DNA of 56,228 nucleotides from NCBI GenBank assembly GCA_964434165.1, contig CAYSUS010000046.1:1-56228 (forward strand). The letters run 5' to 3'. Below are positions 26,929 to 34,669 of the stretch, one piece after another. Numbering within the stretch: the first letter of the stretch is position 1; each line of letters starts with the position of its first letter. The position numbers were made by a program, and so were the translations under genes. Source of the stretch: CAYSUS01 sp964434165. Lineage in GTDB: Bacteria > Planctomycetota > Planctomycetia > Pirellulales > Thermoguttaceae. The notes below the pieces were generated by a model, which did no database searches, was not told the origin of the DNA, and was given only the letters and a program-made list of their open reading frames with translations.

Positions 26929-28272
26929 ATGTCCGATCCCACCTCATTCGATCGCCGCACCTTCGTCAAGCAATCGGCCGCGGCCGGCGTGGCCGCCCCG
27001 GTGGTCGTCTCGGCCGCGGCCCTGGGACTGGAGGAGAGGCCCCCGGCGGGCGACCGGGTTGCGATTGGCCTCGTCGGCTGCGGCGGGATGGGCATGGGCA
27101 ACCTCCGCGCCTGCGCCGCGCATGCGGACGTCGTGGTTCGCGCGCTGTGCGACGTGCAGCCGTCGCGCCTCGACGCGGCTGTCGCCAAGCACGAGGACAC
27201 GGCCAAGGGTTACCGGGACTACCGCGACCTGCTCGCCCGGAAGGACCTCGATGCGGTGATCATCGCCACGCCGCCGCACTGGCACGCCCTCCAGGCGATC
27301 GAGGCCTGTGAGCAGGGCAAGGACATCTATCTCCAGAAGCCCATGACCTTGCACCTGGGCGAGAGCCTGGCCGTGCGCAACGCGGTGCGCAAGCACGGGC
27401 GGATCAGCCAGGTGGGCACGCAGATCCACGCCTCGGAGAACTACCGCCGCGTGGTCGAGTACGTGCGGTCGGGCAAGCTCGGTCCCGTCCCCGTGGTGCG
27501 GACCTTCAACGTGATGAACCAGGGGCCCGACGGCGTGGGCCGCGGAGGCGACGGCGACGTGCCGCCCGGCGTGGACTGGGAGATGTGGATCGGCCCCGGG
27601 CCCAAGCGACCCTACAACCGCATCCTCGCGGCCAACTCGTACAACCACTGCTCGTTCATGGACTACAGCGGCGGCTGGACGCCCGGCATGGCCCCGCACA
27701 TCATCGACCTGCCGGTCTGGGCTCTGGACCTGCCGCTGCCCTCGCGCGTGAGCTGCTCGGGCGGCCGGTACGTGATCCGCGACGACGGCGACGCCCCGGA
27801 CGTCCAGGAGATCCTCTGGCAATACCCGGACCGCACCATGACCTGGATGGGCGTGCTGGTAAGCAGCTACGCCTGGGATTTCGGCTCCGGCACGCCGGCG
27901 CGGCGCCTGGGCATCTACTTCCACGGCGTCAACGCCACGCTGTACAGCAATTACGGGATGCACGAGGTCGTGCCCGAGGGCGATCGGCTCGCCGACGCCG
28001 CGCCGCCGGAGAAGTCCATTCCCCGTTCGCCAGGCCACGAGCGCGAATGGCTCGATTGCATCAAGTCGCGCCGGCAGCCGAGCTGCTGCGTGGACTACCA
28101 CGTGCGGATCGACATCCCCATCGTGCTGGGCAACCTGGCCTACCGGCTGAAGCGGTCGATCGACTTCGACCCCGGGGCCGAGCGGATCGTGGGCGACGAC
28201 GAGGCCGCGCACCTGGCCGTGCCCGAGTATCGCGATCCGTGGAAGTTCCCCCAGGAGTATCTGGAGGGATAG
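26929..28272 (+). CDS. Tat-exported Gfo/Idh/MocA-family oxidoreductase (paralogue 1)
   Basis: 447 residues from the ATG at 26929, preceded by AGGAG overlapping the end of the upstream gene. The twin-arginine signal is FDRRTFVKQSAAAGVAAP. The Rossmann motif is IGLVGCGGMGMGNL. The family strand DAVIIATPPHWHALQAIEAC and the motif DIYLQKPMTLHLGE (QKP in place of EKP) are intact. The substrate domain has QVGTQIHASENYRRVVEYV and GGWTPGMAPHIIDLPVWA with the conserved aspartate and histidine. Members of this family oxidise or dehydrate sugar-like substrates using NAD(P) that co-folds before export. It is tightly linked to the upstream gene (11 bases). Confidence 0.92.
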   Translation: MSDPTSFDRRTFVKQSAAAGVAAPVVVSAAALGLEERPPAGDRVAIGLVGCGGMGMGNLRACAAHADVVVRALCDVQPSRLDAAVAKHEDTAKGYRDYRDLLARKDLDAVIIATPPHWHALQAIEACEQGKDIYLQKPMTLHLGESLAVRNAVRKHGRISQVGTQIHASENYRRVVEYVRSGKLGPVPVVRTFNVMNQGPDGVGRGGDGDVPPGVDWEMWIGPGPKRPYNRILAANSYNHCSFMDYSGGWTPGMAPHIIDLPVWALDLPLPSRVSCSGGRYVIRDDGDAPDVQEILWQYPDRTMTWMGVLVSSYAWDFGSGTPARRLGIYFHGVNATLYSNYGMHEVVPEGDRLADAAPPEKSIPRSPGHEREWLDCIKSRRQPSCCVDYHVRIDIPIVLGNLAYRLKRSIDFDPGAERIVGDDEAAHLAVPEYRDPWKFPQEYLEG

Positions 28273-28336
28273 GGTTCAGGGGACACGGCCGTCGCGTGTG
28301 CTTTCATCTCAAGTCGCCAAGCCGGAGGAATTCGCC

Positions 28337-29683
28337 ATGTCCGATTCACCCTCGCTCGATCGCCGCGTGTTTCTCCAAAGGTCGGCCGCGGCCGGGGTGG
28401 CCGCGCCGATGCTCGTCTCGGCCAGCGCCCTGGGACGGGAAGAGAACGCCCCAGCCAATGAGCGGATCGGCATCGGCCTGATCGGGGCCGGCGGCATGGG
28501 CCGCGGCAACCTGGGCCGGTGCGCCGAGCATCCCGACGTCGCGGTCACCGCCGTCTGCGAGGTGTGGAAGGAGCGGCTCGACCTGGCCCTGAAGCCCTAC
28601 CGGGACACGGCCAAGGGCTGCCGCGACTACCGCGAGCTGCTCGATCAGAAGGACGTGGACGCAGTGATCATCGCCACGCCGCCGCACTGGCACGCCTTGC
28701 AGGCGATCGACGCGTGCCGTGCGGGCAAGGACATCTACCTCCAGAAGCCCATGACCCTCACCCTCGGCGAGAGCCTGGCCGTGGTCGAGGCCGTGCGGCG
28801 CCACAAGCGCATAAGCCAGGTGGGAACGCAGATCCACGCCAGCGAGAACTACCACAAGGTCGTGGACCACGTGCGCTGCGGGGCGCTGGGGCAGATCGCC
28901 GTCGCCCGGACATTCAACGTCTTGAACCTCGGCCCCGAGGGGATCGGCGACGACCCGAACGGCGATCCGCCGGCGGGGCTCGACTGGGACCTCTGGGTCG
29001 GGCCCGGTCCCATGCGGCCTTTCAACCCGCTGATCGTGAAGGACTCCTTCACCCATTCCTCGTTCATGGCCTACAGCGGCGGCTGGACCCCCTGCTGGGC
29101 CCCGCACATCATCGACCTGCCCGTGTTCGCCCTCAAGCTCGGCGTTCCCACGATGGTCGCCTCCAGCGGCGGCCGGTTCGTGCTGAAGGACGCGGGCGAC
29201 GTGCACGACACCCAGGAGACGGTGGTCCAGTACCCCGGCTTCACGCTCACGTGGATGATGTCGCAGGCAAGCAGCTACGGGTTCGACGCCCAGGGCAAGC
29301 CTGGCACGCGGCGCCGGCTGGGCACGTACTTCCACGGCACCGACGCCACGCTGTTCGCCGACTACCGGACGCACAAGATCGTGCCCGAGGGCGACCGCTA
29401 CAAGGCTCCCGGCGAAGTGCCCAGGTCCGTGCCCGACTCGCCGGGCCACGAGATCGAGTGGCTCGAGTGTATCAAGACCCGCAAGCAGCCCAGCGCCAAC
29501 GTGGCGTATCACCACCACGTCAACATCCCCATCGTGCTGGGCAACCTCTCGCTGCGCCTGGGCCGCTCGATCCGGCTCGACCCGGCCACGAGCTGGATCG
29601 TCGGCGACGAGGAGGCCGCCCGGCTCTCGATCCCCGAGTACCGCGCGCCGTGGGAGTTCCCGCGGGAGTACTTGCAGCTGTAG
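28337..29683 (+). CDS. Tat-exported Gfo/Idh/MocA-family oxidoreductase (paralogue 2)
   Basis: 448 residues from the ATG at 28337 with GGAGGA at 28324-28329. The twin-arginine signal is LDRRVFLQRSAAAGVAAP. The motifs IGLIGAGGMGRGNL, DAVIIATPPHWHALQAIDAC, DIYLQKPMTLTLGE, QVGTQIHASENYHKVVDHV and GGWTPCWAPHIIDLPVFA line up with the preceding gene along the whole length. The two are a tandem duplication that has since diverged. Keeping both suggests different substrates or a hetero-oligomer. It is the last gene of the cluster; the convergent gene beyond begins on the other strand. Confidence 0.92.
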   Translation: MSDSPSLDRRVFLQRSAAAGVAAPMLVSASALGREENAPANERIGIGLIGAGGMGRGNLGRCAEHPDVAVTAVCEVWKERLDLALKPYRDTAKGCRDYRELLDQKDVDAVIIATPPHWHALQAIDACRAGKDIYLQKPMTLTLGESLAVVEAVRRHKRISQVGTQIHASENYHKVVDHVRCGALGQIAVARTFNVLNLGPEGIGDDPNGDPPAGLDWDLWVGPGPMRPFNPLIVKDSFTHSSFMAYSGGWTPCWAPHIIDLPVFALKLGVPTMVASSGGRFVLKDAGDVHDTQETVVQYPGFTLTWMMSQASSYGFDAQGKPGTRRRLGTYFHGTDATLFADYRTHKIVPEGDRYKAPGEVPRSVPDSPGHEIEWLECIKTRKQPSANVAYHHHVNIPIVLGNLSLRLGRSIRLDPATSWIVGDEEAARLSIPEYRAPWEFPREYLQL

Positions 29684-29751
29684 GGTGGCGAAGGGGTCGG
29701 GAGTCCTGGTGCATCGCGGGGCGCGGCCCGCCTTCCGCGTCGCCGCCCCTC

Positions 29752-32373
29752 TCACCCTTCTGCGGCCGCGGCGGGCTCGGCCCGCGTCTGGCTGCCGTTG
29801 CCCACGTGAAGGACGGCCTCGCCCGCGTCGAGGTCGAACAGCAGCAGGACCTCGTCGCCCGGCTCGGCCGCCTGGCCCCGCAGGGCCGGCCCCAGTCCCC
29901 AGGCGCAGCCGTTCTTGGAGACGAGCGTGCCGGCGTCGTTTCCGTCGTGCGTGCGCAGTCGGTAGCGGCCGCCGATCCGCGCCTTGACGGCCGAGGGCAC
30001 GGTGATCACGCCGCCGGAGATCGCCGCCTTGGAGAGGCGGTAGCCCAAATACACTTTGCCGTCCTCCGTCTCGCCAAACTGCGTGAGAACCTTGGGCGGA
30101 CGGTTCTTGTGCCGCTGCGCGCAAAGCGCCGCGATGGTCCTGCGATTGGGCCTCGCGCCCAGCAATCCGTACACGCCCCGGCCGAATTGCTCGATCACCG
30201 GCGAGCACATCAGAATCGCGTTGAAGCTGAAGCGGTTCACACCCGCGGCCGCGCACCTCTCCTCCAGCTCGCCCCGTTCCATGAGCGGCCCGTGCTTGCG
30301 GAGAACGCCCACCATGCCGGCCTCGACCGCGGCAAGTGTCTTGCGCCAGTCGCGGCGGCGCTGGGCGACGATCCGCCGTCTCTCGACCCGCACTCCCGGG
30401 ATGCGCCGGCAGAACTCCAAGAGCACGCCGGGCGGCGGCACCGACTCGTCGGTGCGCCGGTAACGGGTCATCGCCTCGCGGAGCTTATCGACGTCGATGC
30501 CGCGGCAGACGGAGAGGACCTTCTCCACGATGTTGCGCAGCCCGAACTGAGGTTGCGTGTCCAACTGGAACCAGCCGCCCCGCTCGTCGAGCCACTGGAA
30601 ATCGGGGAGCGTGCGAAGCGTGGCCAGAACCAGCACCTGAGGAACCTGGCAGCGCGTCTCCCGGGCGATGTCCTTGGCCAGCCGGGCGATCGTCGTCGCC
30701 CCCTGGCTGAGCAGCTCGCGCCGGGCCGTGTGCAGGATGACCTTGGGCAGGGACGCGCAGTCCGGCGGCACGGCCAGACGGGCCCGGCCCGCGCTGACCA
30801 CGGCGAATCCCACCTGGCGGCCCAACAGCGCCGCGGCCTGGCGCACGCTCTCCAGTCGCATCCCACACGCGGAGAAGCCGGCCGCGTCGAACTCCCGCTG
30901 GAGGTCGTCCACGGGGCGCGGCAGGCGCCCGTTGAGAAACGCAACCGCCCGATCGAGCACGGGCGCGAAGGCCCGCACGGCGCGGCCGCGTTTCGTGGCA
31001 CGCACGCAAATCTGCCTGATGCGCTCGCGGCTGAGTCGGTGCTTGCGCCCCAAGTGCTCGAGTGTGGTTCCGCCCCGGCCGTCCCAGCCGTAGTAGGCGG
31101 CGAGGATCTCCCGGTCGCGGCGCGACGTGGCCGCCGCGAATATCTCCGTCAACTCCCGTTCCAGGGGAAGCCCCAGCGCCTCCGCCACGCGGCGACGCAC
31201 CTGGCCGACGCTCTCATGAAGCTCGGGCGATCCGGGCCCGTCGAGCTCGCCGCGGACAAGATGGTCGAGCAGCTCGCAGACGGTGTCGGCCGACCGATCC
31301 GTGGCCCGCAAGAGCGGTCCGAACCGCGGGTCGCGGAAGTGGATCGCGGCGGCCTCGGGGATCTCCTTGAGCATCGCGGCCTCGGCAGCCAGGCTCCCGC
31401 CCCACTGGCTCCGGCGCGCGGCGAGCGTCTCCAGCGAGCACAACAGGTCCACGAGGCATCTGGCGCCGAAGGCCCTCGTCTTGAGCACCTCGCCCACCGT
31501 GCATCGGGCGCCTTCCTCCAAGCGCCGGCCCAACTCGCCGCGCCGAAGGCAGTTGCGGGTCCGGTTCTCCAGGCGGAGGTCGTCCAAGCCCGCGCCTTCG
31601 GGAAGCTTGGGCAGGCGCCGCCGCCGCACCGCCTGCGAGCACGCCCCGGCGCCGACCCGGGCAACCACCGTCTCGGCCAAGCGCTGAATCGTCTTCGCGC
31701 CCAGATGCCGCCAGACGGTCTCGTCCAACTGCCACAGGCGGCGGCCCGCCAGGGGTGTCCCTTTGGCGAGCCTCTCGGGGATCCTCTCGGTGAGGATCTC
31801 CTTCAGGGTCTTGGGCGCCACGCGATAGCCCCGACGCGGGTAGCGGTCCTTGCGGTCGGAGCGCGAGCGCGCACGAGCGGCTCGGCCCCCCGGTGCTTCC
31901 ACGGCCTCGGGGTGATCGATCGCGAACTCCAGCGAGGTCAGCAGGTCGATGAGGCACTTCACCCAGAACCCCTTCAGCGCAAGTGCCGCTTCCACGGTCA
32001 TGGCGCCGATGTCCTGCGGCCGTTCGCCGAGCCCTGCCGCGGCCAGGCAGTTGAACGTGCGCACCTCGAGCTGAAGATCGTCCAGGCCGAGGCCTTGGGG
32101 AAGCGGCGGGAGCAACCGCTGGGCTACGCGGGTCGGGTTGCGCGCCACGCGGCTGATGGCGCGGATCACTTCGGCGCCCAGCTCGCGGCACACCCGCTCG
32201 TCGAACCGCTCCCAGCTCGTCTCGTCCAGGTCGCAGAGCTTCAAGCCGGTCTGGTCACCGGGCAGAACACCAGCCGGCACCGGGTCCTGAAGCAATTCAG
32301 CCAACGTTGCGGGCGCCAGGCGATGGCCAGGCCGGGGGTAACGGCTTCGGCCCATCAGTGCCTCCTCCGGCAC
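29752..32373 (-). CDS. Putative transcription factor: two RNA polymerase alpha-CTD-like modules, sigma-70 region-4-like HTH, winged-helix-like tail
   Basis: 873 residues. Residues 11-150 and 177-316 are two copies of one module. Each starts RYPR.G.R.AP.TL.E, has LDET.W near its middle and ends in a helix-hairpin-helix resembling the alpha-subunit C-terminal domain (GLDDLQLEVRTFNCL and GLDDLRLENRTRNCL, then ALKGFWVKCLIDLL and KTRAFGARCLVDLL). Residues 405-460 match sigma-70 region 4: RRDREILAAYYG, then TTLEHLGRKHRLSRERIRQI. From 545 to 740 there are three possible winged-helix units (TTIARLAKDIARETRC; LREAMTRYRR; VLRKHGPLMERGELEERC, the last HARE-HTH-like). The ending has beta strands. It lacks sigma region 2, so it is not a complete sigma factor. 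A regulator contacting polymerase or DNA is inferred. There is no adjacent partner. Confidence 0.75.
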   Translation of the reverse strand: MPEEALMGRSRYPRPGHRLAPATLAELLQDPVPAGVLPGDQTGLKLCDLDETSWERFDERVCRELGAEVIRAISRVARNPTRVAQRLLPPLPQGLGLDDLQLEVRTFNCLAAAGLGERPQDIGAMTVEAALALKGFWVKCLIDLLTSLEFAIDHPEAVEAPGGRAARARSRSDRKDRYPRRGYRVAPKTLKEILTERIPERLAKGTPLAGRRLWQLDETVWRHLGAKTIQRLAETVVARVGAGACSQAVRRRRLPKLPEGAGLDDLRLENRTRNCLRRGELGRRLEEGARCTVGEVLKTRAFGARCLVDLLCSLETLAARRSQWGGSLAAEAAMLKEIPEAAAIHFRDPRFGPLLRATDRSADTVCELLDHLVRGELDGPGSPELHESVGQVRRRVAEALGLPLERELTEIFAAATSRRDREILAAYYGWDGRGGTTLEHLGRKHRLSRERIRQICVRATKRGRAVRAFAPVLDRAVAFLNGRLPRPVDDLQREFDAAGFSACGMRLESVRQAAALLGRQVGFAVVSAGRARLAVPPDCASLPKVILHTARRELLSQGATTIARLAKDIARETRCQVPQVLVLATLRTLPDFQWLDERGGWFQLDTQPQFGLRNIVEKVLSVCRGIDVDKLREAMTRYRRTDESVPPPGVLLEFCRRIPGVRVERRRIVAQRRRDWRKTLAAVEAGMVGVLRKHGPLMERGELEERCAAAGVNRFSFNAILMCSPVIEQFGRGVYGLLGARPNRRTIAALCAQRHKNRPPKVLTQFGETEDGKVYLGYRLSKAAISGGVITVPSAVKARIGGRYRLRTHDGNDAGTLVSKNGCAWGLGPALRGQAAEPGDEVLLLFDLDAGEAVLHVGNGSQTRAEPAAAAEG

Positions 32374-32969
32374 AGCGGTCCAGGGGATGCGTTCCGATCC
32401 AGTCCCAGCATGCCGTGGCGGAAGGGGCGGTCGCCGCGAGAGCCCGTGGCGCGCAACATGTGCCCCCCCGGCGACGACCGAGGGAGCCTCGCGCCCGGGT
32501 GGCGGGACCGACTCCGTTCCGTTCAGCGTGCTATCGTGTTCCCCCCGGCAGGATTTCTACCACAATTCCTCTCTCCTGCCTACAGCCCAACCTGTGCCAA
32601 AACACCAGCCGAGGCCTGCGCGATTGCCTCAAGGCTCCGTCGCCCGGGCGGACCCGATCGCCTGGAGCGATCGCAAGTCCTTGGGCTTCCAAACGTTGCG
32701 GGAGGCGGCTCGGTCTGCGGTATGTCGCGGAAACAAGCCGTTGCGTGGTTTTCCACGTGCCGAAGCCCACCAGTGGCGAGCCGCGGCGCCGCGCAGCGGT
32801 GGACACAGGAGGGGCTGCTTACCCCAAGTTCGCCATTCTTTCCAAGCCTCCGCGGTTCATGGGTTATCCCCGTGAGGTTCCACAACTTGGCAAAGTCGAG
32901 GGGTTTTGGCGGTCGATACTGTCATAAAAGCCGGCCTGGACCGGCAGGGGTCGTGAGGGGGACATTCGA
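32374..32969. other. Divergent intergenic region
   Basis: A 596-base region between the alpha-CTD/sigma-4 protein gene and a small HEAT gene. It contains a hairpin (CGTGGTTTTCCACG, 32744-32757) in a stretch that resembles, from memory only, a sequence common between planctomycete genes. No gene or RNA family was recognised. Confidence 0.5.
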
Positions 32970-33188
32970 ATGCCCGATCAGCCGGATCGACTGATCCGAA
33001 AACTCATCGAAAAGCTCGGCGACAAGGACCCGATCACCCGGCGCAATGCCGCGGGGGCCCTGGGCATGAACGGCGCCCGGGCGCTGGCCGCGGTTCCCGA
33101 CCTTCAGAAGCTGCTGGAGGATCGCGATCCGCGCGTGCGCGACGAGGCGGAGCGGGCCCTGACGCGTTTGCGTTTCGTGGCCGCGTGA
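32970..33188 (+). CDS. Small HEAT-repeat protein
   Basis: 72 residues, about two HEAT units: PITRRNAAGALGMNGARAL and DPRVRDEAERALTRLRFV, the pattern of PBS-lyase-like HEAT repeats. There is no signal or membrane segment, so it should be cytoplasmic. A purine-rich GAGGGGGA precedes the ATG. It may be a stand-alone binding module or a leftover of a larger repeat protein. It does not overlap a neighbour and has good composition, so I regard it as a real small gene. Confidence 0.65.
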   Translation: MPDQPDRLIRKLIEKLGDKDPITRRNAAGALGMNGARALAAVPDLQKLLEDRDPRVRDEAERALTRLRFVAA

Positions 33189-33243
33189 ATCCGGCGCCCG
33201 CGCGTTGGGACGTGCCTGATCTGGGGGCCGCGGCCGTCGATGC

Positions 33244-33939
33244 CTACCGGTCGCCAGGGTGGCTGTACTTGTCGCGATCGACGGGCTGCCCGTCTTGATG
33301 CTGGACCATGCGCGCGAAGACCTCGGGGTCGATGTCCGCGCGCAGTCGCCGCGCGCTGCCGTCGCAGAAGACGGCCACGAAGTACTTGCCCGGCACGTTG
33401 CCGAGCGAGCCGACCGGGTCGTCCTTGTCGAACGGCAGGTCTTCGGGCTTGGTCCAGAACGCGGCCCTGTCGGGCCCGGCCTCGACACACATGATCGTGT
33501 TGGGCCGCCCGTCGGTGATGTCGTCGCGGGTTGGCCCGTCGTCGCCGCCGAACGGCGTTCCCACGCCGGTGAAGATCGCGACCGAGGTCTTGCCCGGCAC
33601 CTTCACGCCCTCGGTTTCGAACTGCCGCGGCATGGTTTCGGCGACCCTCCGGTTCTGCTCGCTGTCCCACGGCTCGTGGTGTTCGAATCGATCCCACAGG
33701 TCACCGCGCTCGAGGTAGGGCAGGACATCGACGCGCCAGCTTCGGAGCTTGGTGCCGTCCTCCTTGCTCCGCGCGCCCGAAGGGTACTTGAGGAAGGAGT
33801 CGTGGAAGTCCTACATGCCCAGGGCGATTTCCATTAGATCGAGCCGACTCCGGGCAAGGTCGGCGCTGTCCTGGCCTCCGCATCCGGTGAGGGCCGTAAG
33901 GACCGCCGCCCATACGGTTCGCCGCAGCTTCAGACGCAC
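33244..33939 (-). pseudogene. DUF1559-like lipoprotein gene interrupted by an amber codon
   Basis: Reading from the GTG at 33939, the frame gives a lipoprotein signal (RRTVWAAVLTALTGCGG with lipobox LTGC), then LDLMEIALGM, a TAG at 33811-33813, and continues in the same frame to 33241-33246. After the stop comes DFHDSFLKYPSGARSKEDG, then SWRVDVLPYLERGDLWDRF and HEPWDSEQNRRV. The end reads YFVAVFCDGSARRL. These are the conserved DUF1559/SBP_bac_10-like segments of planctomycete proteins. DUF1559 proteins typically have M(H/Q)NFHD where TAG DFHD stands, so a CAG-to-TAG change would explain the stop. The prepilin-type N-terminus is replaced by a lipoprotein signal. The gene is either newly inactivated or read through. 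The C-terminal part alone (from 33633) lacks export signals. Confidence 0.75.
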
Positions 33940-34118
33940 GGTTCACCTTGGTGGGAAAAAAGGATTGTGGCGCAGTCCCGCAGCGCGCCCGTCGCGCTAC
34001 TGGGGGACGAGTCAAAAGCGACCTCGTTATTCTGGTTGGTCCCGCGGCTAATCATGACAGGAGAGAACCGAGCCAACGGAGCGGGGAGGTCTTCGGTGCC
34101 TTCGACTCTTCTGCGGCG

Positions 34119-34300
34119 TCAATTCCGGTCGGCCCCGGGAGGAATCAGCCTCGACACGCCTTCCTTCCGTTTCGGGGCATGAAAACCGATGATCAGACCC
34201 CGCGGGATGTCAAGCAGCTTCATGTACCGCCGAGCCGTTGTGCCTTGGGAATGGGTCGGACCGTCTCGACGGCCTTGGCTTCGACTAACAGGCAATCGCC
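34119..34300 (-). pseudogene. Relic of a GxxExxY-family protein gene
   Basis: One frame reads DCLLVEAKAVETVRPIPKAQ. The neighbouring frame continues RRYMKLLDIPRGLIIGFHAP and KEGVSRLIPPGADRN before a stop at 34119. This matches the C-terminal half of GxxExxY proteins, where an LVxExKAVE strand is followed by QxLxYLKLTGxxxGLLINF and an IKRIV-like end. A frameshift separates the two parts near 34230, and the N-terminal GxxExxY region is missing or unrecognisable. The family resembles PD-(D/E)xK nuclease folds. The relic is not expected to be functional. The identification rests on motif order over about 55 residues. Confidence 0.55.
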
Positions 34301-34514
34301 GCGGCGATGGCGTCGTGGGCGGTCCGGGAGGCGTTGGTGAACGAGGCATTGCCTGACTCGCTGCCTGGAAAACGGAGACCACGGAGGCAACCGAGAGAAC
34401 TCCAGTATCTCGGCGGACTCCTGTTCCGTCCACCCTGTCATCCACCCAGCGTGCTATCGAATGCGTCTTTTGTCGACCGGCAAATGCGGAAGCTGTGTCT
34501 GCGTCGTCCCTTGG

Positions 34515-34541
34515 GGCGGACGGCACACGGGGTGTGCCTGC
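34515..34541. repeat. GGCACAC/GTGTGCC palindromic repeat, copy 2
   Basis: Reads GGCGGACGGCACACGGGG, followed by TGTGCCTGC; it differs from the copy at 5279 in the loop. It is followed shortly by a second GGGGCGGACGGCA half-unit. It lies upstream of cbiET. Confidence 0.6.
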
Positions 34542-34669
34542 AACTTGGGGCGGACGGCAGTGCGGAGAATGCCGGCCACGTGGCCCCCGATTGCCTCCAC
34601 CCCGCCCGAAGCCCTACAATCAACCGGTTCCGGCGGGGCACCGATCGCGTCTTGCACAGGAGCACGCCC

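Larger units (their letters stand above)
33940..34669. other. Intergenic decay zone
   Basis: A 730-base region between the broken DUF1559-like gene and cbiET. It holds the GxxExxY relic (34119-34300) and the palindromic repeat at 34515-34541, plus a second half-copy of GGGGCGGACGGCA at about 34547-34559. I saw no intact gene in it. Confidence 0.55.

Noticed and set aside
28519..32994. Very long open frame of about 1490 codons on the plus strand
   Set aside because: It overlaps two well-supported genes in other frames, is dominated by Arg, Pro, Gly and Ala, and shows no domain. It is a shadow caused by high GC content.
33104..33697. Alternative minus-strand open frame of 197 codons opposite the small HEAT gene
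   Set aside because: It is a different frame from the DUF1559-like body, is arginine-rich and has no motif.
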